Assembly: GCA_025800385.1 (NCBI GenBank)
Contig: JAOXRS010000199.1
Span: forward strand, 36,244 to 100,243
Direction of reading: 5' to 3'
Source of the DNA: Candidatus Albibeggiatoa sp. nov. NOAA
GTDB lineage: Bacteria; Pseudomonadota; Gammaproteobacteria; Beggiatoales; Beggiatoaceae
DNA length: 64,000 nucleotides
Shown here piece after piece: positions 54,386 to 64,000 of this stretch. The position numbers and the translations under genes were made by a program. The number at the start of each line of letters is the position of its first letter. Position 1 is the stretch's first letter. The notes below the pieces were generated by a model. It was not told the DNA's origin. It was given only the letters and a program-made list of their open reading frames with translations, and made no database searches.

Positions 54386-57034
54386 CTACTCAATGAAAAA
54401 CTGCTTTCGTTCTAACTCATTTAATTGGCGTGACACTGTCATGCGAGCATATTCAACTAAATCTTGCGTAGATGAAAAATAGGGGTATAAAAATAAACTG
54501 CCGTCTTTTAAGCCTGTAAAAATATACTGTCCATCGGGACGAAATAAAGCAAATTGTATCGCTTCAGTTCCTGCAAACCGCACCACTTCTTGCCCCGTTT
54601 TCACATCCCATAAATGCGCACTTTGTCCATAATCCATAGTCAGTAAACGCTGTCCATCAGGGCTAAAAGCCACATGCACCACCATATCTGTATGTTCACC
54701 AAAAATTTGCAATTCCTCACCTGTTTTCACATCCCACAAGCGTGCCGTTTTGTCATAGGCCGCTGTGGCTAAATATTGGCTATCAGGGCTGAAAGCAGCA
54801 TGAGTCACAACATTGGTATGACCTAATAACACAGTAGCAGGGAGATTATGAAAACGTCTTTGTAACCGCCACAAGCGTACAGTTTTATCATAAGAAGTAG
54901 TGGCTAAATATTCACTGTCCGGACTAAAAGTTGTGTAAGTAATCGCATTTTCATGCCCAACTAAATCCGTGAGCAATTCACCATCATACCCATCCCACAA
55001 AGAAGCAGTACTATTTTCCAAGCTGACAATATAGCTACCATCTTGATTAAAATAAGCATATGTAATCGGGTTGCTGAGACCAGAGATTTTTTTAATCAAT
55101 TCACGACTAGATACGTCATGTAAATAAGCACTTGTATTATCAACACTCAATATCCGATGTCCTAAGGGACTGAATATACTTTGTTGAACCGCGCCTTCAT
55201 AATCAGACCAAATCGCCACTTGCTTACCTGTAATTACATGCCACATCCGCATGGTTTTATCATCTGAACCACTCAAGATATATTCATTATCACCACTAAA
55301 GCTAATATAATTGACTGTTGCATCATGACCTTTAAGTTGGCGAAGATGTGCATTGTCATTCCATAAATGAATCTGACCTTTTTTATGCGCCGTGGCTAAG
55401 TAATGCAAGCTGGGACTAAATGCAGCATATTCTACGGGTGCGGGTTGGCGCGTAAATGCAATGCGTTGTTTACCATTATTAAAATGCCATAATTTGGCGG
55501 TTGCATCCTGAGCCGATGTGACTAAATACGCATTATCTGGGCTAAATCCAACATGATTGATGCTTGCTTGATGCCCTGCTAAAACTGCAATTTTTTGCTG
55601 TGTATTGGTATTCCAAATAGTGACATTTTTATCGACATCACTACTTACCAACCACGTCCCATCTTCACTAAGACCCATCGTATTGATAATCGTATTTGAT
55701 GGTAATGTTTGCTGAGCTTGATCTGCAATGATATGCCATATTTTGATGGTTTGATTAGTATACAATGCAGCAAATTGGGTTTTATCACGGTTAAATTGAA
55801 TTTTTCGTAATGGAGCGGTATTGGATAATAAACGCATTTGTTGCCGCTGAGTGATATTCCATATCGCTATATCCGATTCGCTAATAGGTAAAATTAAACA
55901 TTGACTATCACTGCTAAATGTTGCTTGAGCACTCAATTTACTACTGGATGGCATCGCTAATACACGCTGACTGCTGGCAACATCCCATACCGTTACCATG
56001 CCATTTTTTTCTGTTACTAACAAATATGCACCATTGGGTGAAAACTGTACAGATTGAATCGCTGATGGGTGTTGCTCTAAAACCGAGATGGTTTGCTCAA
56101 TATTAAACTGCCAAATACGCACAATACCTGCTCTCGATCCTGTCACAATATATTGATTATCAGGACTGAAGGCAGCTGCAGTAATGATGTCTCGTTGTTG
56201 AGTTAAGGTATTAATTTGGTCGCCACTATGTACATCCCAGACTTGCGCTGTTTTATCACCTGAAACAGTGACTAACCATTGATTATTAGGACTGAAAGCA
56301 GCTTGAATCGGATATTGATTTGACCCACCCACGTTATGAGTAAAAATTGACATTAACTGTCCCGTTTCAACTGCCCATAATCGCGCCGTATGATCTTTAG
56401 CCAAAGTTAAAACATATTGTCCATTGGGGCTGAAAATCGATTGATGAATGGCTTGTTGATGTCCAAGTAGGGTGCGATGTTCTCGGGGTTGGATCAATGC
56501 ATTGTACAATTGCCGTTCAGCATCCGAAACATAAGGGCGATGCCCTGACTCATCAGGTAAGGCCGCGAGCGCGATTAAAATACCATTGGTTGCATAGCCT
56601 TTTTCAGTCTGTTGAGCCGACAAATCAGCAAGAAAGCGAGAGTGTAAACGTTGAACACGATCAGATTCTGTTAATGCAAATTGTTCTGTGGTTTTAGCAT
56701 GATGAATTTTTAACCCAGCAACAACAGTAAAAGCCAATAATACCAGCAAAAAACTGATAATCAGGGTGATAATAATGCGTCGATATTTTTTATAAATAGG
56801 GAAAGACAAACGGTGTTTCTTAAGTAATGCTTTACTCAATTTTCTCAATTTTTTTGTTTTAATTTGTGCATAGACCTCAACAGCTTTGGGTTTTTGTTGC
56901 AGCAATTGCGAAATTGACCATTCAACCCGACCGCGTTCTATCGTTTGCAAATAGTGGATATGGCGTTGCCGACGCTCAGCATACCACTGTTGTAACTCTT
57001 GAAACCTTTGTTTGACGTTTAGCGAATTATACAT
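54386..57034 (-). CDS. Membrane-anchored WD40 protein, nSTAND-like C-terminal half
   Basis: 882 residues from the ATG at 57034 (the frame opens five codons earlier). A basic helical cytosolic N-terminus (1-80) is followed by a TM helix (about 86-107), a linker (F-L-A-D-L-S-A-Q-Q, I-L-I-A-L-A-A-L-P, then E-R-Q-L-Y-N-A-L) and about 16 WD40 repeats (190-870), probably two stacked propellers. The linker and repeats resemble the C-terminal half of nSTAND-WD40 signalling or conflict proteins, but the NTPase half is absent, replaced by the short helical N-terminus. Probably a sensor or scaffold. Confidence 0.85.
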   Translation of the reverse strand: MYNSLNVKQRFQELQQWYAERRQRHIHYLQTIERGRVEWSISQLLQQKPKAVEVYAQIKTKKLRKLSKALLKKHRLSFPIYKKYRRIIITLIISFLLVLLAFTVVAGLKIHHAKTTEQFALTESDRVQRLHSRFLADLSAQQTEKGYATNGILIALAALPDESGHRPYVSDAERQLYNALIQPREHRTLLGHQQAIHQSIFSPNGQYVLTLAKDHTARLWAVETGQLMSIFTHNVGGSNQYPIQAAFSPNNQWLVTVSGDKTAQVWDVHSGDQINTLTQQRDIITAAAFSPDNQYIVTGSRAGIVRIWQFNIEQTISVLEQHPSAIQSVQFSPNGAYLLVTEKNGMVTVWDVASSQRVLAMPSSSKLSAQATFSSDSQCLILPISESDIAIWNITQRQQMRLLSNTAPLRKIQFNRDKTQFAALYTNQTIKIWHIIADQAQQTLPSNTIINTMGLSEDGTWLVSSDVDKNVTIWNTNTQQKIAVLAGHQASINHVGFSPDNAYLVTSAQDATAKLWHFNNGKQRIAFTRQPAPVEYAAFSPSLHYLATAHKKGQIHLWNDNAHLRQLKGHDATVNYISFSGDNEYILSGSDDKTMRMWHVITGKQVAIWSDYEGAVQQSIFSPLGHRILSVDNTSAYLHDVSSRELIKKISGLSNPITYAYFNQDGSYIVSLENSTASLWDGYDGELLTDLVGHENAITYTTFSPDSEYLATTSYDKTVRLWRLQRRFHNLPATVLLGHTNVVTHAAFSPDSQYLATAAYDKTARLWDVKTGEELQIFGEHTDMVVHVAFSPDGQRLLTMDYGQSAHLWDVKTGQEVVRFAGTEAIQFALFRPDGQYIFTGLKDGSLFLYPYFSSTQDLVEYARMTVSRQLNELERKQFFIE

Positions 57035-57194
57035 AACGATAAGTAACAATCAGGAAGTGCAATGGCATTGTATTAAATTTTGTCAGATTAGTTTTTAAAA
57101 CGATACGTGCAATATTAAATAAATCGATACAAAGCAGACTCATAACCTTAAGTTTCCCCTTTCAATTACTTAAGGCTATTTAAAGCATCATGTT

Positions 57195-59201
57195 TTATAT
57201 AACGGTTTCGGCCACTTCAACTACCGTTTCTATTGTTTCTGTTTCCATTTCTCGTAGCGGCAACATGGCATGACCCACCCCTAAGCCAAATACACCAGAA
57301 AAGATCACCACAGAACGGGTTAAACTATAACGTAAAATCGAAGCAGCGGCTAAATTCGTCACACCATATCCAATCCAGAACAATAAGCTGTTGCGTAAAC
57401 TATTGTTGAGTTTCTGAGAAATTTCAAATATATCAGTAAATTGGTTTAAGCTGCCATCTAGTAAAACCACTTGTGCCATGTCAGTTGCAATTGATGATGC
57501 ACCACTGAGCGAAACCGAGACATTAGCTTGCTTCATTGCCACAGTATCGTTAATCCCATCACCGACAAAACACACACGTCGCCCTTGTGCTTGCAACTGT
57601 TCGACTAAAGCTGCTTTATCTTGGGGTAAGACTTCATAAAAATATTCTTCAATACCCAATGATTCAGCCAGTTTTTGCGTGGCTTGTTTATGATCGCCTG
57701 ACACAATCGCAATATGTTTAATGCCATTGTTACGCAAAGTTTTTAAGACTTGTTTCACTTCAGGACGGACTTGTGGCCGCAGCTCTAACGCCCCTTTGAT
57801 TTGCTGGTCGACGGCTAATAATACCAACGAGTAGCCTTGTTCATCTGCATGTTGTTGTGCTTGAACAATCTCTTCAGGTAATTCAATTTGTTCCGCTCGC
57901 ATAAAACGTGCACTACCGACCTGAATCACTTGATCTTGGTAACTGACGGTTAATCCATAGCCCACTTTATAATTTGCATCTTCAATACTAAACAACGGTA
58001 TATTGTAATGTTGCGCTTCTTTTAATATAGCATTGGCAATCGGATGTGACAGGCGACACTCGACAGAAGCGGTGTATTTTAATACTTGCTCTTCAGTCAA
58101 ATCTGCACAAGCTACAATGCGGCCAACAGTCGGTTGATCGGTGGTCAATGTGCCCGTTTTATCAAATAACACCGTATCCACTTTAATCGATTCTTCTAAA
58201 GCACGACCATCTTTAATCAAAATACCTTTGGAAGCCATCACACTGAGATGATTCAAAGTCTGCATAGAAGTCAAAATTCTAATCGTATTAGTTGGCGCAC
58301 TGATGAGAATTGAAGCCGCAGAAGATAAACCAATAAATGGCATAGACACCATACTTAAAGCCAGCAACGGCGTGGAGGCACGATCTGCCCATTTTTCCCC
58401 TTCAAGCTGCAAGCTGGTTTTAAACGTCGATGTATGATTGAGTAAATCACCCAATTTTGAAACCGTGGTTTCTGCACCTGTTTTTTCCACTTGTAAATGC
58501 ACACTGCCACTTACCAGTAACGTCGATGCAAACACTTTATCGCCAACCGTACGTTCAACGGGCACAGCTTCCCCTGTTAACGCCTGTTGATCGATCACCG
58601 CCATACCTTGTTTAATCACACCATCAACGGGAATCACCATCCCCGTATTTACAATTACAATATCATCGAGTTGAACCGTTTCTAAATCGACTTCAATTTC
58701 AGCACCATCACGCAAAATCCATACTTTACTGGGTTGTTGCTCGAACACATTAGTAAGCATTTTCTCAGAGGTATCTTTAGTTTTCGTGACCATTTTGTCA
58801 CCTAAGTGATACACCCAAGATTCAATTGCACCTGCAAAGGATTGATTTAACGCAATCGCCAAAACACCTGTTGTTGCGGTTAAGGTATCATTTCTAATTC
58901 GCTTTTCACTGCTTAAGGTTTTGATCGCATCATCAATAATTGGAATCGTGGTATAGCTGACCAACACCACGCTGACGGGTATCAAAGGCGGGTAGGCATA
59001 ACTGGCAATACTGACACCCACACCCACGCTACTGGCCGCAAAATAATGGTCGTGTTTCTGCTCTATTTTCTTTTGAATATCATCAGATTCAGTAGCATCA
59101 GGTATTTGCTGCGTAGCTTGAGGTTTGAGTTTAAAACAGGTTTTATAAGCCTTCACACCTGCGTACACTGTGAACATGATACCCAGTTTGGCTAGTAGCA
59201 T
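57195..59201 (-). CDS. P1B-like cation ATPase lacking CPC and metal-binding N-domain
   Basis: 668 residues. Canonical P-type machinery: T-G-E-A-V-P near 211, phosphorylated Asp in D-K-T-G-T-L-T near 345, a P1B-type S-H-P near 386, and G-D-G-I-N-D-T near 546. In the membrane segment where heavy-metal pumps carry C-P-C or S-P-C, the sequence reads S-A-P-T-N-T, so the classical Cys ligands are missing. No N-terminal HMA domain. Metal specificity is therefore unclear. It belongs to the P1B fold by the HP motif, but its substrate may not be a soft metal. Confidence 0.85.
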   Translation of the reverse strand: MLLAKLGIMFTVYAGVKAYKTCFKLKPQATQQIPDATESDDIQKKIEQKHDHYFAASSVGVGVSIASYAYPPLIPVSVVLVSYTTIPIIDDAIKTLSSEKRIRNDTLTATTGVLAIALNQSFAGAIESWVYHLGDKMVTKTKDTSEKMLTNVFEQQPSKVWILRDGAEIEVDLETVQLDDIVIVNTGMVIPVDGVIKQGMAVIDQQALTGEAVPVERTVGDKVFASTLLVSGSVHLQVEKTGAETTVSKLGDLLNHTSTFKTSLQLEGEKWADRASTPLLALSMVSMPFIGLSSAASILISAPTNTIRILTSMQTLNHLSVMASKGILIKDGRALEESIKVDTVLFDKTGTLTTDQPTVGRIVACADLTEEQVLKYTASVECRLSHPIANAILKEAQHYNIPLFSIEDANYKVGYGLTVSYQDQVIQVGSARFMRAEQIELPEEIVQAQQHADEQGYSLVLLAVDQQIKGALELRPQVRPEVKQVLKTLRNNGIKHIAIVSGDHKQATQKLAESLGIEEYFYEVLPQDKAALVEQLQAQGRRVCFVGDGINDTVAMKQANVSVSLSGASSIATDMAQVVLLDGSLNQFTDIFEISQKLNNSLRNSLLFWIGYGVTNLAAASILRYSLTRSVVIFSGVFGLGVGHAMLPLREMETETIETVVEVAETVI

Positions 59202-59442
59202 TTTTGGTTGGACTCCGCGCCAAGATAATCGTACTAGGCTAGCATAAATTTTAAAGTTTTTTTATGTTTGTTTAGTTTAAATTGTCAATCTTTGTCGCAT
59301 ACGGTTCAGCTCTTTATTAACAGCCCAATACCTCTTATAAGCTCAAATTTGATGAATCCCGACAAATATCTTTCATAATCGGCTATTTTATGGTTAGATT
59401 AAACAAAATGACTGTAATTTCAATTTTTAAGCGAGGTTTATC

Positions 59443-61587
59443 ATGCAACGTCAGGTCGCCTTTTTAGGGCAATTATTACTACTGCTCATATGCTGGCAAA
59501 CGGCTTATGCTGACATTGGAGTGGTATCGGGTGGTAATCAAACTATTACTATTGGTAGCCGTTCAACCAACATTATTTTTAAAGTCGCTGATGCAGCTGG
59601 CAATCCACGCACAGGTGTGGTGATGCAATTTTCTATGCTCACACCTTTGGGTACGCCAACGACACAAGGTTTAAGTGTAACTTTAGCCCCCGTCAGTAAC
59701 AATGCAGAAGCATTTACCAGCTTAACCGAGGTCGGTAGCATTGCCACAGGTACTTATACGATTTTCGGCAGCCTTGTGGGTCAGCCAACAGAATCGGGTT
59801 TTACTACGGTCAACGTGATTTCTAAAGCGGCGAACTCAAACATTGCGATTGCATCAGGCGCACAACAAACGATTAAAGCGGGTCAACCATCTCAACCGAT
59901 TGTATATCAAGTGGCGGATAGTTTTGGTAACCCTGTGACAGGGATTAATGTCAATTTCAGCTTAATTGATCCAACAGGACAAATCGCAGCGGACGCATTA
60001 ACCGTGACACAAGCTGATGTGAATACCGAAGGACAAATAACCACTCAAATCAAAGCACAAGCCACTCAAACACTTGGTTCTTATGCCTTGATTGCCCAGT
60101 TAACCAATGACAGCACTAAATCAATCAACACGACCATGAGCATTGTAGCGGCCGATGTAGACAATTTAGTTGCAGTTTCTGCCAAAGATCAAAATCTAGC
60201 GGTTAACACAGAATCAAATACGATTACATTTAAAGCAGCAGATTCTTTTGGTAATGCAATTCGTGATGAAGTGGTGAATTTTGTTGTAACCACACCGTCT
60301 GGTCAAGCTGATCCGAATTTATTAACTGTGCAAAGTGCGACTACAGATACACAAGGTTTAGTCAGCACCCAGTTGAAAGCCACTTCGGTATTAGGCAGTT
60401 ATCAAATCACAGCCACTTTAGCCAGTGATACAACCAAAACTGATACGGTTAATATTATTGTCACTGATAGCAATACGGGTATTTACGTGCTGACAGGTTA
60501 TTTTGATACTTTAGTCGCAGGGTCTAAGCCTGACAATATCAGTTTTAAAGTGATTAATGCCAATGGTACATTAGCCAACAATGTTGGCGTAGTGTTTTAT
60601 TTATATGATGCAAACGGACAATTGTTAACAGACGGTATTTTAAATCCTAACGCGATTACTGATAGCTTGGGTGAAGTGACTTTGCAACTTGCGCCGCTTA
60701 ACAATGATGGGGTTTACACAATTCGAGCCGCTTTAGCATCAGATGCCAATATTAATATTACTTTGCCTTTAAATATTATCGCTGCCGAAGCTGCGCGTTT
60801 AAATGTGGTTGAAGGCGCGGGACAAGTCTTACCTGCTGGCCGTACAGCCAAACCGATTATATTTGAAGTCAGTGATGTATATGGTAATACTGTGACAGGC
60901 AAAACCGTTAACTTTAGCGTGACCAATTCTGCAGGTAATGTGTTAGCAAACAGCGTTGACCCAAGCCATGGTGTCACCAATGCAAATGGTCAAATTACAG
61001 TGCAATTCAATGCCAATACGCTGCAAGATACTTATGTTTTATCAGGCAAGTTGGCCAGCAATGAAGATATTAAAACCTCAACTAATATTTTTATTACCGA
61101 ACCATTACCTGCATTACCAAGTTTAGGCTTTATGGGTATGATCGATGCGTTGGGACAATTTAGTTTAAATAAACAAGCATCAGTGCATGGCGGTGTATCT
61201 GTCAATGGTGGTGCATTCACAGCTGAAAATGCACAACTTTCCGATGATGAGGCAGATATTCAAGCTTATATCAATGTCGCGCCAAATCACGTAGGACAGG
61301 TTGCAGATATTTTAGTTGTGGTTGGTATTACGCCTTCGTTCCCAGAAGATGCCGCAGAGACTTATTTTACCTACAATACACCCCAACGTTTAGATGCTTG
61401 GATACCTGGTAACGCCTTGACTGCTTTCCAAACAGGTGTGACATTAACTGATGTGGAGTTGGTGAAAGTATTTAAAGGCAACTTTGCAGGCCAAACAGGG
61501 ATTTTACGTGTTGCAGTCGGCTATCGTTTAAGCAATGGCACAATTGTCTATAATGGTGAAAACCTCATCAGCTTACTTGTTTACTAA
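59443..61587 (+). CDS. Secreted Ig-like (Big_1-type) repeat protein
   Basis: 714 residues with a signal peptide (1-23, A-Y-A). Five tandem Ig-like domains of about 100 residues follow (about 25-130, 132-237, 238-340, 342-445, 446-545), each with a core such as V-A-D-S-F-G-N-P-V-T-G and a V-N-F-x-x pattern, typical of invasin/intimin-like bacterial Ig domains. A distinct C-terminal domain (560-714) includes S-V-N-G-G-A-F-T and F-x-G-Q-T-G-x-L-R-V-A-V-G-Y. No anchor motif. Probably an extracellular adhesin or matrix protein. Confidence 0.8.
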   Translation: MQRQVAFLGQLLLLLICWQTAYADIGVVSGGNQTITIGSRSTNIIFKVADAAGNPRTGVVMQFSMLTPLGTPTTQGLSVTLAPVSNNAEAFTSLTEVGSIATGTYTIFGSLVGQPTESGFTTVNVISKAANSNIAIASGAQQTIKAGQPSQPIVYQVADSFGNPVTGINVNFSLIDPTGQIAADALTVTQADVNTEGQITTQIKAQATQTLGSYALIAQLTNDSTKSINTTMSIVAADVDNLVAVSAKDQNLAVNTESNTITFKAADSFGNAIRDEVVNFVVTTPSGQADPNLLTVQSATTDTQGLVSTQLKATSVLGSYQITATLASDTTKTDTVNIIVTDSNTGIYVLTGYFDTLVAGSKPDNISFKVINANGTLANNVGVVFYLYDANGQLLTDGILNPNAITDSLGEVTLQLAPLNNDGVYTIRAALASDANINITLPLNIIAAEAARLNVVEGAGQVLPAGRTAKPIIFEVSDVYGNTVTGKTVNFSVTNSAGNVLANSVDPSHGVTNANGQITVQFNANTLQDTYVLSGKLASNEDIKTSTNIFITEPLPALPSLGFMGMIDALGQFSLNKQASVHGGVSVNGGAFTAENAQLSDDEADIQAYINVAPNHVGQVADILVVVGITPSFPEDAAETYFTYNTPQRLDAWIPGNALTAFQTGVTLTDVELVKVFKGNFAGQTGILRVAVGYRLSNGTIVYNGENLISLLVY

Positions 61588-61719
61588 ATTTTAACCCCAA
61601 ATAATGCAGTAAGGTGAAGTGATTGGCTTTACTGCATGATTTAACTAAACACTGTGACCTAAAGACAATATCATCTACAATAACACCTAATCTTTTCCTA
61701 TTCGATTGGCAATAGATTT

Positions 61720-62643
61720 ATGCTGCACTTTATCCTCTCTCGTTTGCTTAGTATGTTATTTGTAGTATTAGGCGTTGTCACCTTGGTATTTTTGCTGATC
61801 CATCTCGTACCGGGAGACCCTGTGCAAGCCATGTTAGGGGAGCGGGCAACCAGTGCAGACTTACAAGCCTTACGCACACAACTGGGTTTAGATCAACCGT
61901 TATTTGTGCAATGGTACACTTATATTTTCAATGTGTTGCAAGGTGATTTAGGCCAATCTTTATATTCCAAACAACCGATCAGTGACATCTTATTACAACG
62001 TATTCCCGCCACGTTAGAATTAGCAGGCGCAGCTTTAATTGTTGCTATTATGATTGCTTTGCCCTTGGGTAGTATTGCTGCGATTCGTCGAGATACAGTA
62101 TACGATCATGGTGCAATGATGTTTTCGCTCGTTGGCGTATCGATTCCTAATTTTTGGATGGGGCCTTTATTGATTATTATCTTTTCGTTGCAATTGGGTT
62201 GGTTGCCTGTCAGTGGGCGCGATGGTGTCGACTCATTAATCTTGCCTGCAATCACACTGGGCACGGCTTTAGCTGCAATTTTGGCGCGTATGATACGTTC
62301 TACTTTATTGGAAGTGTTACAAGAAGATTATATCCGAACTGCCAGAGCCAAGGGTTTAAGTCAATTTGGGGTCATCGTTCATCATGCGTTACGCAATGCA
62401 TCCTTGCCGATTATTACCATTATTGGTTTGCAATTAGGCCATTTGCTTGGTGGTGCAGTCATTACTGAAATGATTTTTTCATGGTCTGGGGTTGGACAAT
62501 TGACCGTCGAAGCGATTCAACGCCGTGATTATCCTGTGGTTCAAGCTTGTGTGCTATTAATCAGTGTGGCTTATGTGCTGGTTAATACCTTCACCGACAT
62601 TTTGTATGCTGTTTTAGACCCACGAGTACGCTATCGTGATTAG
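61720..62643 (+). CDS. Oligopeptide-type ABC transporter permease (DppB/OppB-like)
   Basis: 307-residue inner-membrane permease with six predicted helices. The N-terminal P-G-D-P motif near 30-33 and the EAA loop (E-D-Y-I-R-T-A-R-A-K-G-L near 202-213) that contacts the ATPase are typical of peptide/nickel permeases of the DppB family. It overlaps the next permease gene by eight bases. The substrate-binding protein and ATPases are not in the window. Substrate is peptide, nickel or similar, unassigned. Confidence 0.9.
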   Translation: MLHFILSRLLSMLFVVLGVVTLVFLLIHLVPGDPVQAMLGERATSADLQALRTQLGLDQPLFVQWYTYIFNVLQGDLGQSLYSKQPISDILLQRIPATLELAGAALIVAIMIALPLGSIAAIRRDTVYDHGAMMFSLVGVSIPNFWMGPLLIIIFSLQLGWLPVSGRDGVDSLILPAITLGTALAAILARMIRSTLLEVLQEDYIRTARAKGLSQFGVIVHHALRNASLPIITIIGLQLGHLLGGAVITEMIFSWSGVGQLTVEAIQRRDYPVVQACVLLISVAYVLVNTFTDILYAVLDPRVRYRD

Positions 62644-63436
62644 ATTACGCATTTTAATTCCCGCCAGTTTCCTCGCTTTATGGGCAATTCTTGCTTTAAT
62701 CAGCCCTTGGCTTAATTTACAACCCGACCATATTACGCTTGCAAACATTTTACATCCGCCATCTGCTGAAGCTTGGCTAGGTTATGATGAATTAGGCCGC
62801 TCGATTTTAGATCGCTTAATCATGGGCGCACGTACTTCGTTTTTAGTCGCTTTTTGGGTGGTTTTATTATCAGGCATTATCGGCACATTGATCGGGATGA
62901 TTAGTGGTTGGTTTGGCGGTTGGATTGATTTACTGATCGTGCGAATCATCGATGTATTTTTAGCGTTCCCTGGGATTTTATTAGCGATTGCATTGTCTGG
63001 TTTACTCGGTGCAGGAATTGAAAATGTGGTGATTGCTTTAGCCGCTGTGGGCTGGGTTGGATTTGCTCGACTTGCCCGTGCTCAAACCTTGTCGTTGAAA
63101 CGCCGTGAACACGTACTAGCCGCAATGGCATTGGGTGCGAAATTACCACGCATTCTATTTTTCCACGTCTTACCGTTATTAATCGCTCCTTTGATTATTG
63201 AAGCTACTTTTGGTATTGCCAGCATTATTATCGCCGAAGCGGGTTTATCATTCTTAGGGTTAGGGGTTCAACCGCCTCAGGCTTCTTGGGGATCAATGAT
63301 TAAGGAAGGTACACGCTATATGTTGGTTGCGCCGCATTTGGTGTTAGCTCCCGGTGTTGCGTTATTTGTGATCGTGTTATCGGTTAATTTACTTGGTGAT
63401 AGTTTGCGTGATTGGTTGGATGTAAAGAGTGATTAA
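62636..63436 (+). CDS. Oligopeptide-type ABC transporter permease (DppC/OppC-like)
   Basis: 266 residues starting at GTG inside the end of the DppB-like gene (ATCGTGATTAG), an eight-base overlap implying coupled translation. DppC family marks: G-Y-D-E-L-G-R-S-I-L-D-R near 50, the EAA loop A-A-M-A-L-G-A near 162, and A-S-W-G near 221. Pairs with the preceding permease. The gene is the last before an intergenic stretch leading to an IS element. Confidence 0.9.
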   Translation: MIRLRILIPASFLALWAILALISPWLNLQPDHITLANILHPPSAEAWLGYDELGRSILDRLIMGARTSFLVAFWVVLLSGIIGTLIGMISGWFGGWIDLLIVRIIDVFLAFPGILLAIALSGLLGAGIENVVIALAAVGWVGFARLARAQTLSLKRREHVLAAMALGAKLPRILFFHVLPLLIAPLIIEATFGIASIIIAEAGLSFLGLGVQPPQASWGSMIKEGTRYMLVAPHLVLAPGVALFVIVLSVNLLGDSLRDWLDVKSD

Positions 63437-63673
63437 AATTGCTTATTTTTGATGGGAGTGTCCATTATAATTTTAAAGTGCTAACTAACGTGAATTTGAT
63501 TTAATAAATATATCCCATAGAACTAAATGGCTATCTTTTCGACTCAAAAAACAGTGTGATGTAATTCATAGTCCTAAAGAATTGAAAGTTAAATCAAACT
63601 CAGATGATTAAATAAGATTATAAAAACTAGCCAGCACTTTTTAACTTCTGGAGAAAAAATGCTCAAATATCAA

Positions 63674-63883
63674 CTATAACCCACTATTACTTTGTCTTTG
63701 TTTATTTCCCAATAATACCATATGTATCCAAGAAGAAGCCTGTTTTTCTTTATTATCATCTTCATGCAGCTCAATATAGGTATCAAGTGGAGTATTTGAG
63801 CTAGGGTGCTGCCGTATCCCTGTATTTGCATTAGGACGCTCGACTCTGTTTATATTCAAATTCATACTAGGTAGCGTTCTCAA
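63674..63883 (-). CDS. Hypothetical 69-residue frame next to an IS end
   Basis: Hydrophilic protein, rich in Asn and Arg, with no family recognised. The longest start is a TTG at 63883 and an ATG at 63865 also fits; neither has a good ribosome site. The 5' end abuts the putative left end of the IS5-like element near 63870, so it may be the 3' remnant of a disrupted gene. Low confidence that it is expressed. Confidence 0.3.
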   Translation of the reverse strand: MRTLPSMNLNINRVERPNANTGIRQHPSSNTPLDTYIELHEDDNKEKQASSWIHMVLLGNKQRQSNSGL

Positions 63884-63932
63884 ATAGAGGTAAAAGAGTA
63901 AAATATGTAGGAAAAAATGAGGTATATAGAAA

Positions 63933-64000
63933 ATGGTTAGAAGAATACTAAAGGATAGCCAATGGAGACGAATAGAAGGCCTGTTGCCAGGTAAGAAAGG
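63933..64000 (+). mobile_element. IS5-like transposase, N-terminus only (runs off the window)
   Basis: ATG at 63933 opens M-V-R-R-I-L-K-D-S-Q-W-R-R-I-E-G-L-L-P-G, followed by K-K-G, at the window edge. The L-x-D-x-Q-W-x-R-I-x-x-L-L-P-G pattern is typical of the N-terminus of IS5-family (DDE) transposases. An insertion-sequence end probably lies near 63870, where CTAG precedes GTAGCGTTCTCAAATAG; CTAG would fit an IS5-family YTAR target. The rest of the element is outside the window. Confidence 0.7.

Noticed and set aside
1..64000. tRNA, rRNA and CRISPR arrays
   Set aside because: No T-loop GGTTCGAATCC pattern with cloverleaf, no rRNA-like stretch and no regularly spaced identical repeats in intergenic DNA were seen by eye.

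Overview
The window looks like chromosome from an AT-rich gammaproteobacterium of the Thiotrichales, most likely a Beggiatoa-like sulfur bacterium. This is inferred from gene content and codon use, not from a marker gene. Typical features are PPi-dependent phosphofructokinase, long multi-PAS and WD40 proteins, Cys-rich YERG repeat proteins, GspH/GspI pseudopilins and a UUG-started rpsT. No rRNA, tRNA, CRISPR array or prophage was seen.

Layout. 0-4.3 kb (minus strand): a signalling operon (chemoreceptor with a CheR-tether-like tail, ankyrin protein, small tyrosine phosphatase), an isolated hypB and a periplasmic coiled-coil protein. 4.4-9.8 kb: pfp, a GH19 lysozyme-like enzyme, a Gx-type membrane protein, gspH-gspI, a secreted S74 autoprocessing protein and rsmE. 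10-15 kb: a WD40 propeller and a ten-PAS protein without an output domain. 15-18.8 kb: an accessory stretch of small membrane, lipoprotein and protease genes plus one multiply frameshifted pseudogene. 18.8-23.7 kb: a tight three-gene operon (B12 radical SAM, alpha-oxoamine synthase fused to an acyltransferase, fatty acid hydroxylase/sterol desaturase) that looks like a lipid pathway. 24-28.5 kb: scpB, a Cys-rich repeat protein, ribF and a DnaJ-related gene. 28.8-33.2 kb: a large sigma factor, a zinc-finger anti-sigma factor and an M48 TPR protease. 33-43 kb: a VWA protein, rpsT, an NtrC-type regulator, yicC, ampD, a TPR membrane protein, a dCache histidine kinase and ggt. 43.6-46.6 kb: a three-gene cassette of a MotA/ExbB-like channel with a long repeat-bearing tail, an HNH nuclease and an OmpA/MotB-like protein, strongly resembling a Zorya type II anti-phage system with the nuclease gene in the middle. 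46.8-59 kb: aldehyde dehydrogenase, phosphomannomutase, a pentapeptide protein, a DUF3754/TMEM143-like protein, mtnA, an MBL hydrolase, a membrane WD40 protein and a P1B-like ATPase lacking the CPC motif. 59.4-64 kb: a secreted Ig-repeat protein, an oligopeptide-type ABC permease pair and, at the right edge, the start of an IS5-like transposase.

The best candidates for little-described systems are the Zorya-like cassette (43663-46561), the radical SAM/AONS-acyltransferase/hydroxylase operon (18812-23674) and the sigma/anti-sigma/M48 module (28855-33235). Many reported starts are moved from the longest reading frame to an internal ATG or TTG with a better ribosome binding site or a canonical N-terminus.
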